DNA of 14,544 nt from Actinobacteria bacterium UBA4719 (GCA_002404345.1 DHJN01000192.1:1-14544), one strand, 5' to 3'; shown: positions 6,886 through 13,854, counted from the stretch's first letter. The notes: generated by a model from the letters alone, not told the origin. Numbers and translations: made by a program.

Positions 6886-8640
6886 GTGACGTGCCAACAG
6901 ATCCGAGACGCGGCGCCACGGCCGAGCCGCCGAGCCGCACGGCTTCTGGCGGTCGTCACCATCGCAGTCGCCACCGCGCTGGCCATCGCCGACCCCGCCT
7001 CGGCGCATGCCACCCTGTCCGGCAGCAACCCAACCCCCGGTGCGGTCCTGACCAAGGCGCCGGCCGCCGTGACGCTGCACTTCGACGAAGGGGTCAGCAC
7101 CCTGCCCGAGTCGCTGCGCGTGCTGGGCCCCGACGGCAGCCGCGCCGACGCCGGCATCCTGCACCAGTCCGGCGACGGCAGCGACATCGCGGTGGACCTG
7201 CGCGGCGCGACCAAGCAGGGCTCCTACTTCGTGTCATGGCGCGTGGTGTCAGCCGACTCGCACCCGATCTCGGGCGCGTTCACTTTCGCCATCGGGACCA
7301 CCAGCCCGGCCCCGGCCCCCGCGGCCAGCACCGACGGCGGATCGGGCGTCACCATCGCGCTGGGTCTGTCGCGGTGGGCCGGCTACCTCGGCCTGGTCCT
7401 GCTACTCGGGGGTGGAGTGTTCCTGTCCGTGTGCTGGCCGACCGGCTGGCAGCAACGCCGCGCCCGGCTCCTGCTGACCGTCGGCTGGGTTGTGGGCCTT
7501 GCCGCGGCCCTGCTGGGGCTGGCGATGAAGGGCCCGGACGACGCCGGCCTCGGCCTGAGCGAAGCGGGACGCTGGGACCTGGTCACCGAGGTGCTCGGCA
7601 CCACCTACGGCAAGGCAGTGATCGCCCGACTTCTCCTGCTCGCCGGGATCGCGATCTGGCTCGGGCTGCGCGCCCGTACCCCACGTGCACCGTTGCGATG
7701 GGCGGGTGCGCTCGTGGCAGTGGCACTCCTGGCCACGTTCGCGGCCACCGGCCACGCCTCGGCCGGATCCGGCCGGGTACTGGCCTTCCCAAGCGACATG
7801 TTGCACCTTGCTGCCATGGCCGTCTGGGTCGGCGGCCTGGTCATGATGGTCACAGTGCTCCTCCACCGCGGCCAGCGCGCCGACGCCGACGCGGCCGCGG
7901 CTGTGCCCACCTTCTCCCGGCTCGCCACAGGCAGTGTGGCGGTGCTCGTCGTGACTGGCACCTACCAGTCGTGGCGGCAGGTCGGCAGCTTTCCCGCGCT
8001 AGCCGGCACCACCTACGGGCGGGAGCTGATGGTCAAGCTCGGGCTCGTTGCCGTCGCGCTCTCCTTCGGAGCGGCCGCACGGATCTGGGTGCGGCGCCAC
8101 TACGCCTCCTCGCCCGCCGCCTCCTCGCCTGTCATGGTGTATGCCGCGTCGGCCGAGGACCCACAGGACCCACGGCCTCCCGTCACGCGTACCGAGGTCA
8201 CCCCTGCCGCGATGCGCACGCTGCGTCGCAGTGTTGCCGTAGAGGCCGTGATCGCCGCGCTGATCCTCGCGGTCACCACAGCCCTGGTCGCCACCGCGTC
8301 GGCCCGCACCGCATACCGACCCTCCATCGCGGAGACCCTCCAGCTCGGACCCGACACCGCGCAGGTGTCCGCGGTACCGGCCGGCGACCGCAAGATGGAC
8401 CTGCACGTGTTCTTCTTCGGGCCCAAGGGCGCACCGACCGACCCGGAAGAGGTCACCGCGACGCTGCGCCTACCGGACCAGGATCTCGGACCGCTGCCCG
8501 TGACGCTGCAAGGGTTGGGCGGGGGCCACGAGGTCGGCACCGTCGCGGTCCCCGTGACGGGGGACTGGACCCTGACCGTGTCCGCACGCACCACGGCATT
8601 CAACGTCTTCTCCAAGGACGTGACCCTGCCGGTCCGCTAA
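6886..8640 (+). CDS. copCD: Copper transport protein, CopC-CopD fusion with C-terminal YtkA/FixH-like domain (YcnJ type)
   Basis: Membrane copper importer of 584 residues. A signal peptide (1-40, ending PASA) leaves a mature N-terminal His41. The CopC domain (41-137) has the conserved NPTPGA start and the Asp124-Ser-His126-Pro segment, which with His41 forms the expected Cu(II) site. After a Pro/Ala linker comes the CopD membrane part with about eight helices (roughly 163-470), including His291 in TGHASAG and His308 in DMLHLAAMAVWVGG. The tail (about 480-584) is a beta-rich extracytoplasmic domain like YtkA/FixH. The layout matches B. subtilis YcnJ, whose gene neighbours ycnI; the same pairing occurs here. 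The GTG start is the only candidate giving a full signal peptide; it lacks a Shine-Dalgarno and lies 8 nt after the promoter, consistent with leaderless translation. Confidence 0.95.
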   Translation: MTCQQIRDAAPRPSRRAARLLAVVTIAVATALAIADPASAHATLSGSNPTPGAVLTKAPAAVTLHFDEGVSTLPESLRVLGPDGSRADAGILHQSGDGSDIAVDLRGATKQGSYFVSWRVVSADSHPISGAFTFAIGTTSPAPAPAASTDGGSGVTIALGLSRWAGYLGLVLLLGGGVFLSVCWPTGWQQRRARLLLTVGWVVGLAAALLGLAMKGPDDAGLGLSEAGRWDLVTEVLGTTYGKAVIARLLLLAGIAIWLGLRARTPRAPLRWAGALVAVALLATFAATGHASAGSGRVLAFPSDMLHLAAMAVWVGGLVMMVTVLLHRGQRADADAAAAVPTFSRLATGSVAVLVVTGTYQSWRQVGSFPALAGTTYGRELMVKLGLVAVALSFGAAARIWVRRHYASSPAASSPVMVYAASAEDPQDPRPPVTRTEVTPAAMRTLRRSVAVEAVIAALILAVTTALVATASARTAYRPSIAETLQLGPDTAQVSAVPAGDRKMDLHVFFFGPKGAPTDPEEVTATLRLPDQDLGPLPVTLQGLGGGHEVGTVAVPVTGDWTLTVSARTTAFNVFSKDVTLPVR

Positions 8641-8694
8641 CCCGCGGCCTGGTCGAGCAGTACAGTCAACGACCGGTCGGCTGTCCCCGGCGAC

Positions 8695-9291
8695 CTACAG
8701 GCGCTGACGCCGCGCCGGCTTCTCGGCACCGTCCTCGCTGTCAGCCGTATAACCGGCGATGAGCCGGTCTCGGGCCCGCGCGACCCGCGACCGGATCGTG
8801 CCGACCGGGCACCCGCACGCGGTGGCTGCGTCCGCGTAGGACAGGCCCAGGACTTGGGTGAGGACGAAGGCGTCCCGGTGCTCCCTACCGAGGGAGTCGA
8901 TGAGGTCAGTCAGGGCAAGGGCCTCGCCCGGGTCTCCACCGGGGGGGTCGGCCGGCTGGGCGACGAACCGCTGGCGGCGGCGCTTCTCGCGAGCCGCCTG
9001 CTCGAAATGGGTCGCGACCACGTGTCGGGCGATGGCGAGCAGCCACACCCGGACGGGGGCGCGGTGCCCGAAGGTGGGCAGGGACCGCAGTGCCCGCAGG
9101 TATGTCTCCTGGGTGAGGTCGTCGGCAACCTGAACCCCCGCAAGGTGGGCAATAAACCGCCATACGTCGCCCTGGGTGCTCCGCACCAGCTCGGAGAGAG
9201 CGTCGGTGTCCCCGCCGGCAGCGGCTTTCGCCAAACGCGTGAGCTCGTCGTCCCTGCCACGTAGCGTGATTGCCGCGGACCTTCCTCGCAT
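8695..9291 (-). CDS. ECF-family RNA polymerase sigma factor
   Basis: Alternative sigma factor of 198 residues with the two ECF domains. Region 2 (about 25-100) carries the DDLTQETYLRALRSLPTF core-binding and -10 recognition segment, then RVWLLAIARHVV. Region 4 (about 128-180) holds the helix-turn-helix GLSYADAATACGCPVGTIRS, which reads the -35 element. The linker (100-127) is Arg/Pro/Gly-rich. The sequence resembles the SigC-like group by eye. It is divergent from a gene with a zinc-finger anti-sigma motif and lies among copper genes, so I infer control of copper handling through the shared GGAACT-N16-GGACT promoters. The ATG at 9291 is the only reasonable start; the ribosome site (AAGAG) is weak. 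No copy of the shared motif was seen on its own side of the divergent region, so it seems to be transcribed differently. Confidence 0.95.
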   Translation of the reverse strand: MRGRSAAITLRGRDDELTRLAKAAAGGDTDALSELVRSTQGDVWRFIAHLAGVQVADDLTQETYLRALRSLPTFGHRAPVRVWLLAIARHVVATHFEQAAREKRRRQRFVAQPADPPGGDPGEALALTDLIDSLGREHRDAFVLTQVLGLSYADAATACGCPVGTIRSRVARARDRLIAGYTADSEDGAEKPARRQRL

Positions 9292-9379
9292 ACTTGCTCT
9301 TGGCCAGCCGAAGGGCTGAACACCAGACGGTTCGAAGCCGGCTCAAGACGAGCTTCGTGCGATCCTCGCGCAACTACCG

Positions 9380-9406
9380 GGAACTATCCAACTCCACGCA
9401 TGGACT
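9380..9406 (+). promoter_or_regulatory. ECF-type promoter of the anti-sigma gene (GGAACT-N16-GGACT), probably leaderless
   Basis: GGAAC at 9380-9384 and GGACT at 9402-9406, 17 bases apart, matching the copCD and ycnI promoters. The ATG of the anti-sigma gene is 8 bases after GGACT and has no clear Shine-Dalgarno. Expression of an anti-sigma factor from its partner's promoter would give negative feedback, which is common for ECF systems. Confidence 0.68.
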
Positions 9407-9414
9407 TCTAGGGC

Positions 9415-10053
9415 ATGAGATGCGATCAGTGCCGGGAGACCGTCTCGGCGGGTCTGGACAGGGAAGCCTCGGCTGACGAGCTGACCGCGGCCGAGGCGCA
9501 CCTGGCACGTTGCGGCGCGTGCCGGGCGTGGACGTCAGAGGCGGAGAGGCTGGGCCGGCAGCTGCGGGTGCGGATCGCCGACTCCATTCCGGATCTGTCG
9601 TCCGCCGTGGTTGCGGCCGCGGGTGACCTCCGCCACGAGCGGCGCGCGGGGCGCGGACGGAACGCGGTCCGCATCGGGCTCGTCGCCGTCGCCGCCGCAC
9701 AGCTCGCCCTGGCGCTGCCGGAGCTCGGGGGGCGCGACCACGCGGGCAACGAGGCTGCGTCCTGGGCCGTCGCCGCCGCCGTCGGCCTGCTCACGGCTGC
9801 CGCGACTCCGCGCCGCGTGCTCGGAATGCTGCCCGTGCTCAGCGTCGCAGCTCTGGTCCTGGTCCTGATCACTTTTCACGATGTCGTCGGCGGGCACGTG
9901 CACGTCGGGCACGAGCTCCCCCACGGTCTGCTCGTCGCGGGAGTCGGACTGCTGTGGCTGCTTCGCGACCGCGATACCGGCGCGCCGCGGCGCGATGAAG
10001 AGGTTCTGGCGCCGCGACCGGCGCGTCCGGGGACAGCACGGCGCGTCGCCTGA
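9415..10053 (+). CDS. Membrane anti-sigma factor with zinc-finger anti-sigma motif and His-rich external loop
   Basis: Probable partner of the divergent ECF sigma factor, 212 residues. The N-terminal cytoplasmic part (1-45) is a zf-HC2/ZAS domain with His29-x3-Cys33-x2-Cys36 and two further Cys at 3 and 6. A polar linker (46-83) leads to four predicted helices at about 85-103, 115-131, 135-153 and 171-184. Between helices 3 and 4 is a loop with five His (155, 161, 163, 166, 170; FHDVVGGHVHVGHELPH). With the N-terminus inside, this loop faces outward, where it could bind copper or another metal. The tail is Arg/Pro-rich. The start is set by the Cys-containing N-terminus and the promoter position. 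Anti-sigma function is inferred from domain and neighbour; metal sensing by the His loop is a hypothesis. Confidence 0.85.
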   Translation: MRCDQCRETVSAGLDREASADELTAAEAHLARCGACRAWTSEAERLGRQLRVRIADSIPDLSSAVVAAAGDLRHERRAGRGRNAVRIGLVAVAAAQLALALPELGGRDHAGNEAASWAVAAAVGLLTAAATPRRVLGMLPVLSVAALVLVLITFHDVVGGHVHVGHELPHGLLVAGVGLLWLLRDRDTGAPRRDEEVLAPRPARPGTARRVA

Positions 10054-10098
10054 GACCGCCGTAGCTTGAGACAGCCGTCGCGTAAGACAGCCGCGGGG
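10051..10098 (+). repeat. Three degenerate 16-bp tandem repeats after the anti-sigma gene
   Basis: Units start at 10051, 10067 and 10083 with consensus TGAGACAGCCGTCGCG (TGAGACCGCCGTAGCT, TGAGACAGCCGTCGCG, TAAGACAGCCGCGGGG). The first unit includes the TGA stop of the anti-sigma gene. The role is unknown; it could be a slippage product or a binding site upstream of the next gene. Confidence 0.6.
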
Positions 10099-10174
10099 AG
10101 TGCATTCCCGGCTCCGGGGCGAATCGAGATCGGGCCGGTCACCCTGCATGAAAGTCTGTGGGAGACTCATCGCG

Positions 10175-10782
10175 ATGTATACCGGCCCTTTGCGCCTGCT
10201 GCGCGCCCTCACGGTGAGCGCCACTTGTGTGGCGCTCTCGTTGGCTGCTCACTTTGTGGGCGCCGGTTCCGGTGAGCCGAGGGTGCCTGCGGTCGCCTTT
10301 GGGGGTCTGCTGATGATCACCGTGTTGCTGACGCTGGTCCTGGGGGGCTCAGCGGTCAACGATGGACCCTTGGTCGTTCGCTGGTGGCGCTAGCGTTGGG
10401 CCAGGTGGGCCTGCACGCGATCTTCACGGTGCTGTTGGCCTCAGATCACGATCTCGGGATGGCCGCCATGGTCGGCGGGGCGTCGATGGCGTTGGCGCAC
10501 GGCGTTGCTGCGCTGCTGATCGGCGTGGGCATCGCGGTCAACGACTCGGCGTTGGACACCTACTTCTGCGTGGCAGCCTCACTGGCCGGCGCGGGGATCA
10601 ACGTGCTGTCACCGTGGCGCCTGGCCGCGCTGATCCCGCTCGTGGATGCGGTTGCCGCAGTCCGTGCTGCGGGCCGCGGGGAGCGCTTCGCGCGGTGCCA
10701 CCGTCCGCGAATACGGACCGATCTTGTGGTGTTGCAGTGCCTTTCACGTCGGGGACCGCCAGCGTTCGCGCTCGTTTCCTGA
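10175..10782 (+). pseudogene. Small four-helix membrane protein of the copper locus, split by a frameshift
   Basis: Two overlapping frames appear to be halves of one protein. The first (ATG 10175, stop TAG 10391-10393) encodes two hydrophobic helices, ALTVSATCVALSLAAHFVG and FGGLLMITVLLTLVLGG, and then turns into a short unrelated tail. The second frame, open from before 10384 to 10782, continues with ALGQVGLHAIF, a His/Asp/Met-containing loop and two more helices (MALAHGVAALLIGVGIAV and a Leu/Ala-rich one). Membrane proteins with this pattern (GQ..LH..F, then an A-H-x2-A-A helix) often lie beside YcnI and CopC genes in actinobacteria. The crossover lies between about 10345 and 10384. GTG 10384 overlaps the first stop, so two separate coupled proteins remain possible. 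An in-frame ATG at 10148 is an alternative start; neither ATG has a good ribosome site. Confidence 0.6.
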
Positions 10783-10797
10783 CCTCTTCTCCTCTCG

Positions 10798-10837
10798 TGG
10801 ACCGTCTGGTCCATCTGCAGGTGCGCCCTTGCGCACC
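10798..10837 (+). promoter_or_regulatory. Two consecutive inverted repeats in the leader of the second ycnI gene
   Basis: TGGACC-gtct-GGTCCA (10798-10813) is followed by GGTGCGC-cctt-GCGCACC (10820-10837), both perfect. The second ends 4 nt before the AAAGG ribosome-binding site of the gene starting at 10854. They could be a protein operator and an RNA hairpin affecting ribosome access, or a terminator for upstream transcription. No known riboswitch was recognised. Confidence 0.5.
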
Positions 10838-10853
10838 ACTGAAAGGCACTCTC

Positions 10854-11555
10854 ATGCATACGTTCTCTCGCGCTCACGCGCGCACTGTCTCCACCGGCGC
10901 CATGACCCTGGCCCTGGGCTCCCTGGCCGTCGCGCTCGCCGCCAACGCCTCGGCACACGTCACCGTCAACTCGACCGATGCCCGTCAAGGCGGCTTCGGC
11001 AAGGTCACCGTTCGGATCCCGAACGAGTCCGCGACGGCGGGCACGACCAAGGTCTCCCTGTCGATGCCCGCCGGCCTGGTACTCAGGTCGGTGAAGGCCA
11101 AACCGCACTACGGATGGACCTTCACCGCGCCCAAGGTGGCGCTGGCCGCGCCCGTCAAACAGGGCGACAAGACGGTCACCGAAGCCGTCTCGACCATCAC
11201 CTGGACGGCGGACAAGGGAGTGAGCATCAAAGAAGGCTCGTTCGACGAGTTCGAGTTCACCGCAGGGCAGATGCCGACCGACAAGACGTCCGTGTCGTTC
11301 CCCGCCGTCCAGACCTACTCGGACGGCAAGGTGGTCCGCTGGATCGAGCCGAAGGTCGCGGGCGTCACAGAGCCGAAGCACCCGGCTCCTGAGCTGGACC
11401 TGTTGCCTGCCAAGGGTTCTTCGGCAGTCGCCGCGCCCACCGCCAATGCATGCGGCAAGGACTCGCTGGCGCGCGGTCTGGGCGCCGGCGCGGTCATCGT
11501 GGCAGTCGGCGGCGTCGGGATGGGCCTGCGGCGCAAGCGTTCGGCCAACAAATAG
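10854..11555 (+). CDS. YcnI-family (DUF1775) copper-binding membrane-anchored protein, copy 2
   Basis: Second YcnI paralogue, 233 residues. The signal peptide (1-34, ending NASA) exposes mature His35 (HVTVNSTDARQGG), the expected copper ligand. Shared family marks with copy 1 are GWTF, TEAVSTITWTA, DEFEF and VVRWIEP, so the two genes clearly share ancestry, but the loops differ and the linker before the membrane helix is shorter. The C-terminal helix (about 207-224) is followed by LRRKRSANK on the inside. The ATG is supported by AAAGG 7 nt upstream and a good signal peptide; the open frame runs further upstream but without family sequence. It lies after the split membrane gene in the same direction. 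No GGAACT-N16-GGACT promoter was found in front of it, so its control may differ from copy 1. Confidence 0.93.
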   Translation: MHTFSRAHARTVSTGAMTLALGSLAVALAANASAHVTVNSTDARQGGFGKVTVRIPNESATAGTTKVSLSMPAGLVLRSVKAKPHYGWTFTAPKVALAAPVKQGDKTVTEAVSTITWTADKGVSIKEGSFDEFEFTAGQMPTDKTSVSFPAVQTYSDGKVVRWIEPKVAGVTEPKHPAPELDLLPAKGSSAVAAPTANACGKDSLARGLGAGAVIVAVGGVGMGLRRKRSANK

Positions 11556-11574
11556 GAGTTGTCGTTCGCCTTGC

Positions 11575-11608
11575 CGCCGCGCTGGTCACCTCGGTGATCA
11601 GCGCGGCG
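11575..11608 (+). terminator. Strong hairpin after ycnI copy 2, probable terminator
   Basis: CGCCGCGCTG (11575-11584) pairs perfectly with CAGCGCGGCG (11599-11608), continuing inward through a G-T position and TCAC/GTGA to a CTCG loop. The stem is about 15 pairs and begins 19 nt after the ycnI stop. No T-tract follows, which is common for actinobacterial hairpin terminators. The signal-peptide-like translation of this stretch is a by-product of the GC-rich stem. Confidence 0.6.
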
Positions 11609-11646
11609 CCTGCGTCGGCTCTTACCCTGGCGCCGACGTCGCGACC

Positions 11647-11652
11647 TACACT
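11647..11652 (+). promoter_or_regulatory. Probable -10 box (TACACT) of the lipoprotein gene, leaderless
   Basis: TACACT fits the actinobacterial housekeeping TAnnnT pattern and ends 7 nt before the ATG at 11660, where no Shine-Dalgarno is visible. Transcription would start at the initiation codon. A clear -35 was not found. Confidence 0.45.
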
Positions 11653-11659
11653 GCGGACA

Positions 11660-12073
11660 ATGACGAAGTCGACCCGCCTCCGAACGCCCCTGACCGTTGC
11701 CCTCTGCCTGACCGCCGCAGTCCTTCTCGCGTCCTGTTCGCAGTCGGGCTCTGCCGCATCGACAGCGCCGTCCGCCTCACCGTCCACGTCCCGGTCCGCA
11801 TCCGCGTCTGAGAGCAGCCGGATCGACATCAGCGTCAAGGGCAAGCAGGTCATGCCAACACCCGCCCTGGTCAACCTCGCGCTGGGTCAGTCACTGACCA
11901 TCACCGTCATTTCCGACCATGACGCACCGCTTCATGCGCACGGGTTCAACATCGAAGAGAACATCAAGGCCGGCCATCGGGTGACGTTCACGATCAAGGG
12001 CGCCCAGCCCGGCGTCTACGAGATCGAGCTCCACTCGCCTGAGCTGCGCCTGCTCCAGGTGGCCGTGCGCTGA
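11660..12073 (+). CDS. Cupredoxin-like lipoprotein
   Basis: Secreted, lipid-anchored protein of 137 residues. The signal peptide ends in the lipobox LLASC with Cys26. A Ser/Ala/Thr-rich linker (27-52) leads to a compact beta domain (54-137) with the cupredoxin-like order ITVISDHDAPLHAHGF, then AGHRVTFTI, then GVYEIELHSPELRLLQVAV. Possible metal ligands are His87, His92, His94, His106 and His125. The usual type-1 copper Cys between the C-terminal ligands is absent, so an electron-transfer blue-copper site is unlikely; it is closer to the EfeO/Cupredoxin_1-like or periplasmic metal-binder type. It follows ycnI copy 2 after a hairpin terminator and seems to have its own leaderless promoter. A role in extracytoplasmic copper binding is inferred from fold and neighbours. 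Confidence 0.85.
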   Translation: MTKSTRLRTPLTVALCLTAAVLLASCSQSGSAASTAPSASPSTSRSASASESSRIDISVKGKQVMPTPALVNLALGQSLTITVISDHDAPLHAHGFNIEENIKAGHRVTFTIKGAQPGVYEIELHSPELRLLQVAVR

Positions 12074-12187
12074 CCCGTAGGCACCCCTGGTCGCCGCCGT
12101 CAATGCGTCGCCACGGGGGTGGTACCGGTAGCAGGGCGGCCGCTTCTGGTAGCACTTCCAAGAAGGGCTCGGGGTTTCGTCGCGTCC
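12074..12187. other. Intergenic region between convergent genes, with an imperfect hairpin
   Basis: CACCCC-TGG (12082-12090) can pair with CCA-c-GGGGGTG (12111-12121) around a loop of about 20 nt, a possible terminator for the lipoprotein gene. Nothing else is recognised up to the stop of the minus-strand gene that follows. Confidence 0.35.
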
Positions 12188-12460
12188 TCAGTCGTTCATG
12201 AGCCGCGCCGCGGCGTCCCTGCCCGCTTCCGTCAACCCGAACGTGCGACGGACACTGCCTCCATTGAACCCCCTCGCGTCGAGCAACTTCCGTTTTTCAA
12301 GCGATCGGATCGTGGCGCGGGCCTGACCCTCAGTAAAGCCAGGCCCTTCGTCCTCCACGTCGAGGGCCGACCTGAGCAGGCCATCCGCCATAAGGACCAA
12401 CAGTGCCTGCTGACGGACTCCAAGGCCCCTGGACTTATCGCGTGGTGGTGTGGTCGTCAT
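12188..12460 (-). CDS. Small winged-helix DNA-binding protein
   Basis: Protein of 90 residues that looks like a winged helix-turn-helix domain with little else. A first helix (RQQALLVLMADGLL) is followed by a putative recognition helix (TEGQARATIRSLEKRKLL), then a wing with Gly/Arg (GFNGGSVRRTFGLTEAGRDAA). The ending LTEAGRDAAARL is typical of MarR/PadR-like and conjugative-element wHTH proteins. The ATG at 12460 is chosen because the family-like sequence starts there, but its AGGAG is only 1 nt away, too close for normal spacing. A TTG at 12496 in the same frame is an alternative, adding 12 residues. It is adjacent to a conjugation helicase fragment and may be a leftover regulator of that element. 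The specific target is unknown. Confidence 0.65.
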   Translation of the reverse strand: MTTTPPRDKSRGLGVRQQALLVLMADGLLRSALDVEDEGPGFTEGQARATIRSLEKRKLLDARGFNGGSVRRTFGLTEAGRDAAARLMND

Positions 12461-12540
12461 GCTCCTAAGGGTGAGGAGTGCCGTCGCGTTCGGCAAGGGC
12501 GGCGGCCAACTCGAGCGGGACAGGCCGCGGCGGTAGGGGT

Positions 12541-13481
12541 GTCGATGTGGACCGCCATCAGCTGCCCGCCGTCGGACGAGGCGGTGTCCTCGATCTCGCC
12601 GCGCACTGGGCCGGTCCCGATGCGAGCTTGACCCTGGATAACGTCCACCGGTTCGCCGACCCCGACTACGCGAAGCTCAGCCTCGCCATGCGCTCCGCTG
12701 AGAATCCTGAAGCGGTGTTCGACCTACTCGCCCAGCGCGGCCAGATCGTCGTACACAGCGATGAGACGGCACGCACCGCTGCGCTGGCCGACGACGCAGC
12801 CGCCACAGGTGCGCTCGTGGTGGCCGATACCCGCGAGCAGGTGGCCGATCTCAATCAGGCGATCCGCGAGCGGCTCGTCACAGCTGGACAGGTCGGCGAC
12901 TCCCGTGTGCTCGTCACCGACGGCGGTGAGCGAATCGGGGTCGGCGACCGAGTCGCTACCCGGCGCAACGACTACGACCTCGGCGTCGCCAACCGCGACA
13001 CCTGGATCGTCACCGGGGTGCGCGACGACGGCACCGTGCATCTCGTCGGGACGGCGGGCACGCGGGAGCTTCCGCTCCGGCACGCCGTCCTCAACATCGA
13101 ACTCGCCTACGCTTCGACCGCCTACGGGGCCCAAGGCGAGACCACCAGAACCGCCCACCTGGCTCTCGGCGAACACACCGGTGCGGCATCGGCCTACGTG
13201 GCCATGACCCGCGGCCGCAGGCCAATACTGCGCACCTCGTCGCCGAGGATCTCGAGGACGCCCGACAGCAGTGCACCCTCACGTTCGCCCGCAACCGCAC
13301 CGACCTCGGCCCCGCGCATGCCGCCCGACTCGCCGCCGAAGAGGCAGCCAAGTACGAGCCCTATGTTGAACCGCGGTACCTCGATAATCACGACGACCCG
13401 GCACCTGTCTCTCGCCGGCGGCCCGAGCCCATTCCAACCTTCTCGCGCCGTCCCGGGGCCGGCCCGGGCATCGGTTTCTGA
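12541..13481 (+). pseudogene. C-terminal fragment of a TraA/MobF-type conjugative relaxase-helicase, frameshifted
   Basis: The frame opens abruptly in the helicase part with VDRHQLPAVGRGG (motif III type, normally GD-x-x-QLP-x-VG). It continues through a dispensable region to ELAYASTAYGAQGETTRTAH (motif V) and YVAMTRGR (motif VI). The relaxase domain and the Walker A and B motifs are missing. Near 13221 the frame changes by a single-base deletion: the family-like sequence NTAHLVAEDLEDARQQ continues in another frame to RRPGAGPGIGF and TGA at 13479-13481. The intact parent proteins exceed 1000 residues and nick and unwind plasmid DNA during transfer. This fragment cannot do so. It marks the remains of an integrated conjugative element or plasmid. 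Open sequence in the original frame beyond 13221 is a shadow. Confidence 0.8.
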
Positions 13482-13491
13482 GCCGAGACAG

Positions 13492-13854
13492 TCAGCCGGT
13501 GTCTGCGTCCAGCGCGGCCCGAGCCTCGTCGACGAGCGGCGTGAGCGACTTCTGCCAAGCCGGCAGATCAACCGACAACGTCAGCCAGGTCAGCTCGCGG
13601 TTGATCTGGTCGTACTGGTGGATGATGAAGTTCCGGTTGGCGACGGCCAGTGCCCATTCGACGCCGTCGGGGGCGAGCACGTTGAGCCGCGACAACCGGT
13701 TCGCGGCCTCGCCGAGCTTCATCATCAGCGAGTCCCCTGCCTCCTGCAGGAGGTCATCACCGAGGTAGGCGTGCTTGCCGCGCGCGACGACCCCGCCAGC
13801 ACGGGCAAGCCAGCCCTCGATGTGCAGCACTTCCTTGGCGGCCTTGCGATCCAT
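13492..13854 (-). CDS. hepT: HepT-family toxin (HEPN ribonuclease)
   Basis: Toxin of a HepT/MntA type VII toxin-antitoxin pair, 120 residues, usual for the family. The protein is mostly helical and carries the HEPN RNase motif R-x4-H-x-Y as Arg74-Asn-Phe-Ile-Ile-His79-Gln-Tyr81. In characterised pairs this RNase is silenced when MntA attaches AMP to the motif Tyr. The ATG at 13854 overlaps the mntA stop (TGATG); a GTG one codon upstream is also possible. The antitoxin gene comes first, as in other HepT/MntA operons, and the overlap gives tight coupling. Its 3' end lies 10 nt from the end of the conjugation helicase remnant, in convergent orientation. Full-length with an intact active site, so likely functional. 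Confidence 0.9.
   Translation of the reverse strand: MDRKAAKEVLHIEGWLARAGGVVARGKHAYLGDDLLQEAGDSLMMKLGEAANRLSRLNVLAPDGVEWALAVANRNFIIHQYDQINRELTWLTLSVDLPAWQKSLTPLVDEARAALDADTG

Noticed and set aside
6891..8762. Plus-strand open frame of 623 codons overlapping copCD
   Set aside because: Extremely Arg/Pro/Gly-rich translation with no motifs, in another frame of a clear CopC-CopD gene.
11556..11659. Signal-peptide-like frame (VVRLAAALVTSVISAAPASA) upstream of the lipoprotein
   Set aside because: No start codon with a ribosome site; the sequence coincides with a 15-bp GC-rich hairpin, and the lipoprotein has a complete signal peptide of its own from 11660.
12119..12145. Cluster of GGTACC, ACCGGT and GCGGCCGC that resembles a cloning polylinker
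   Set aside because: Such sites arise often by chance in high-GC DNA and no vector sequence adjoins them.
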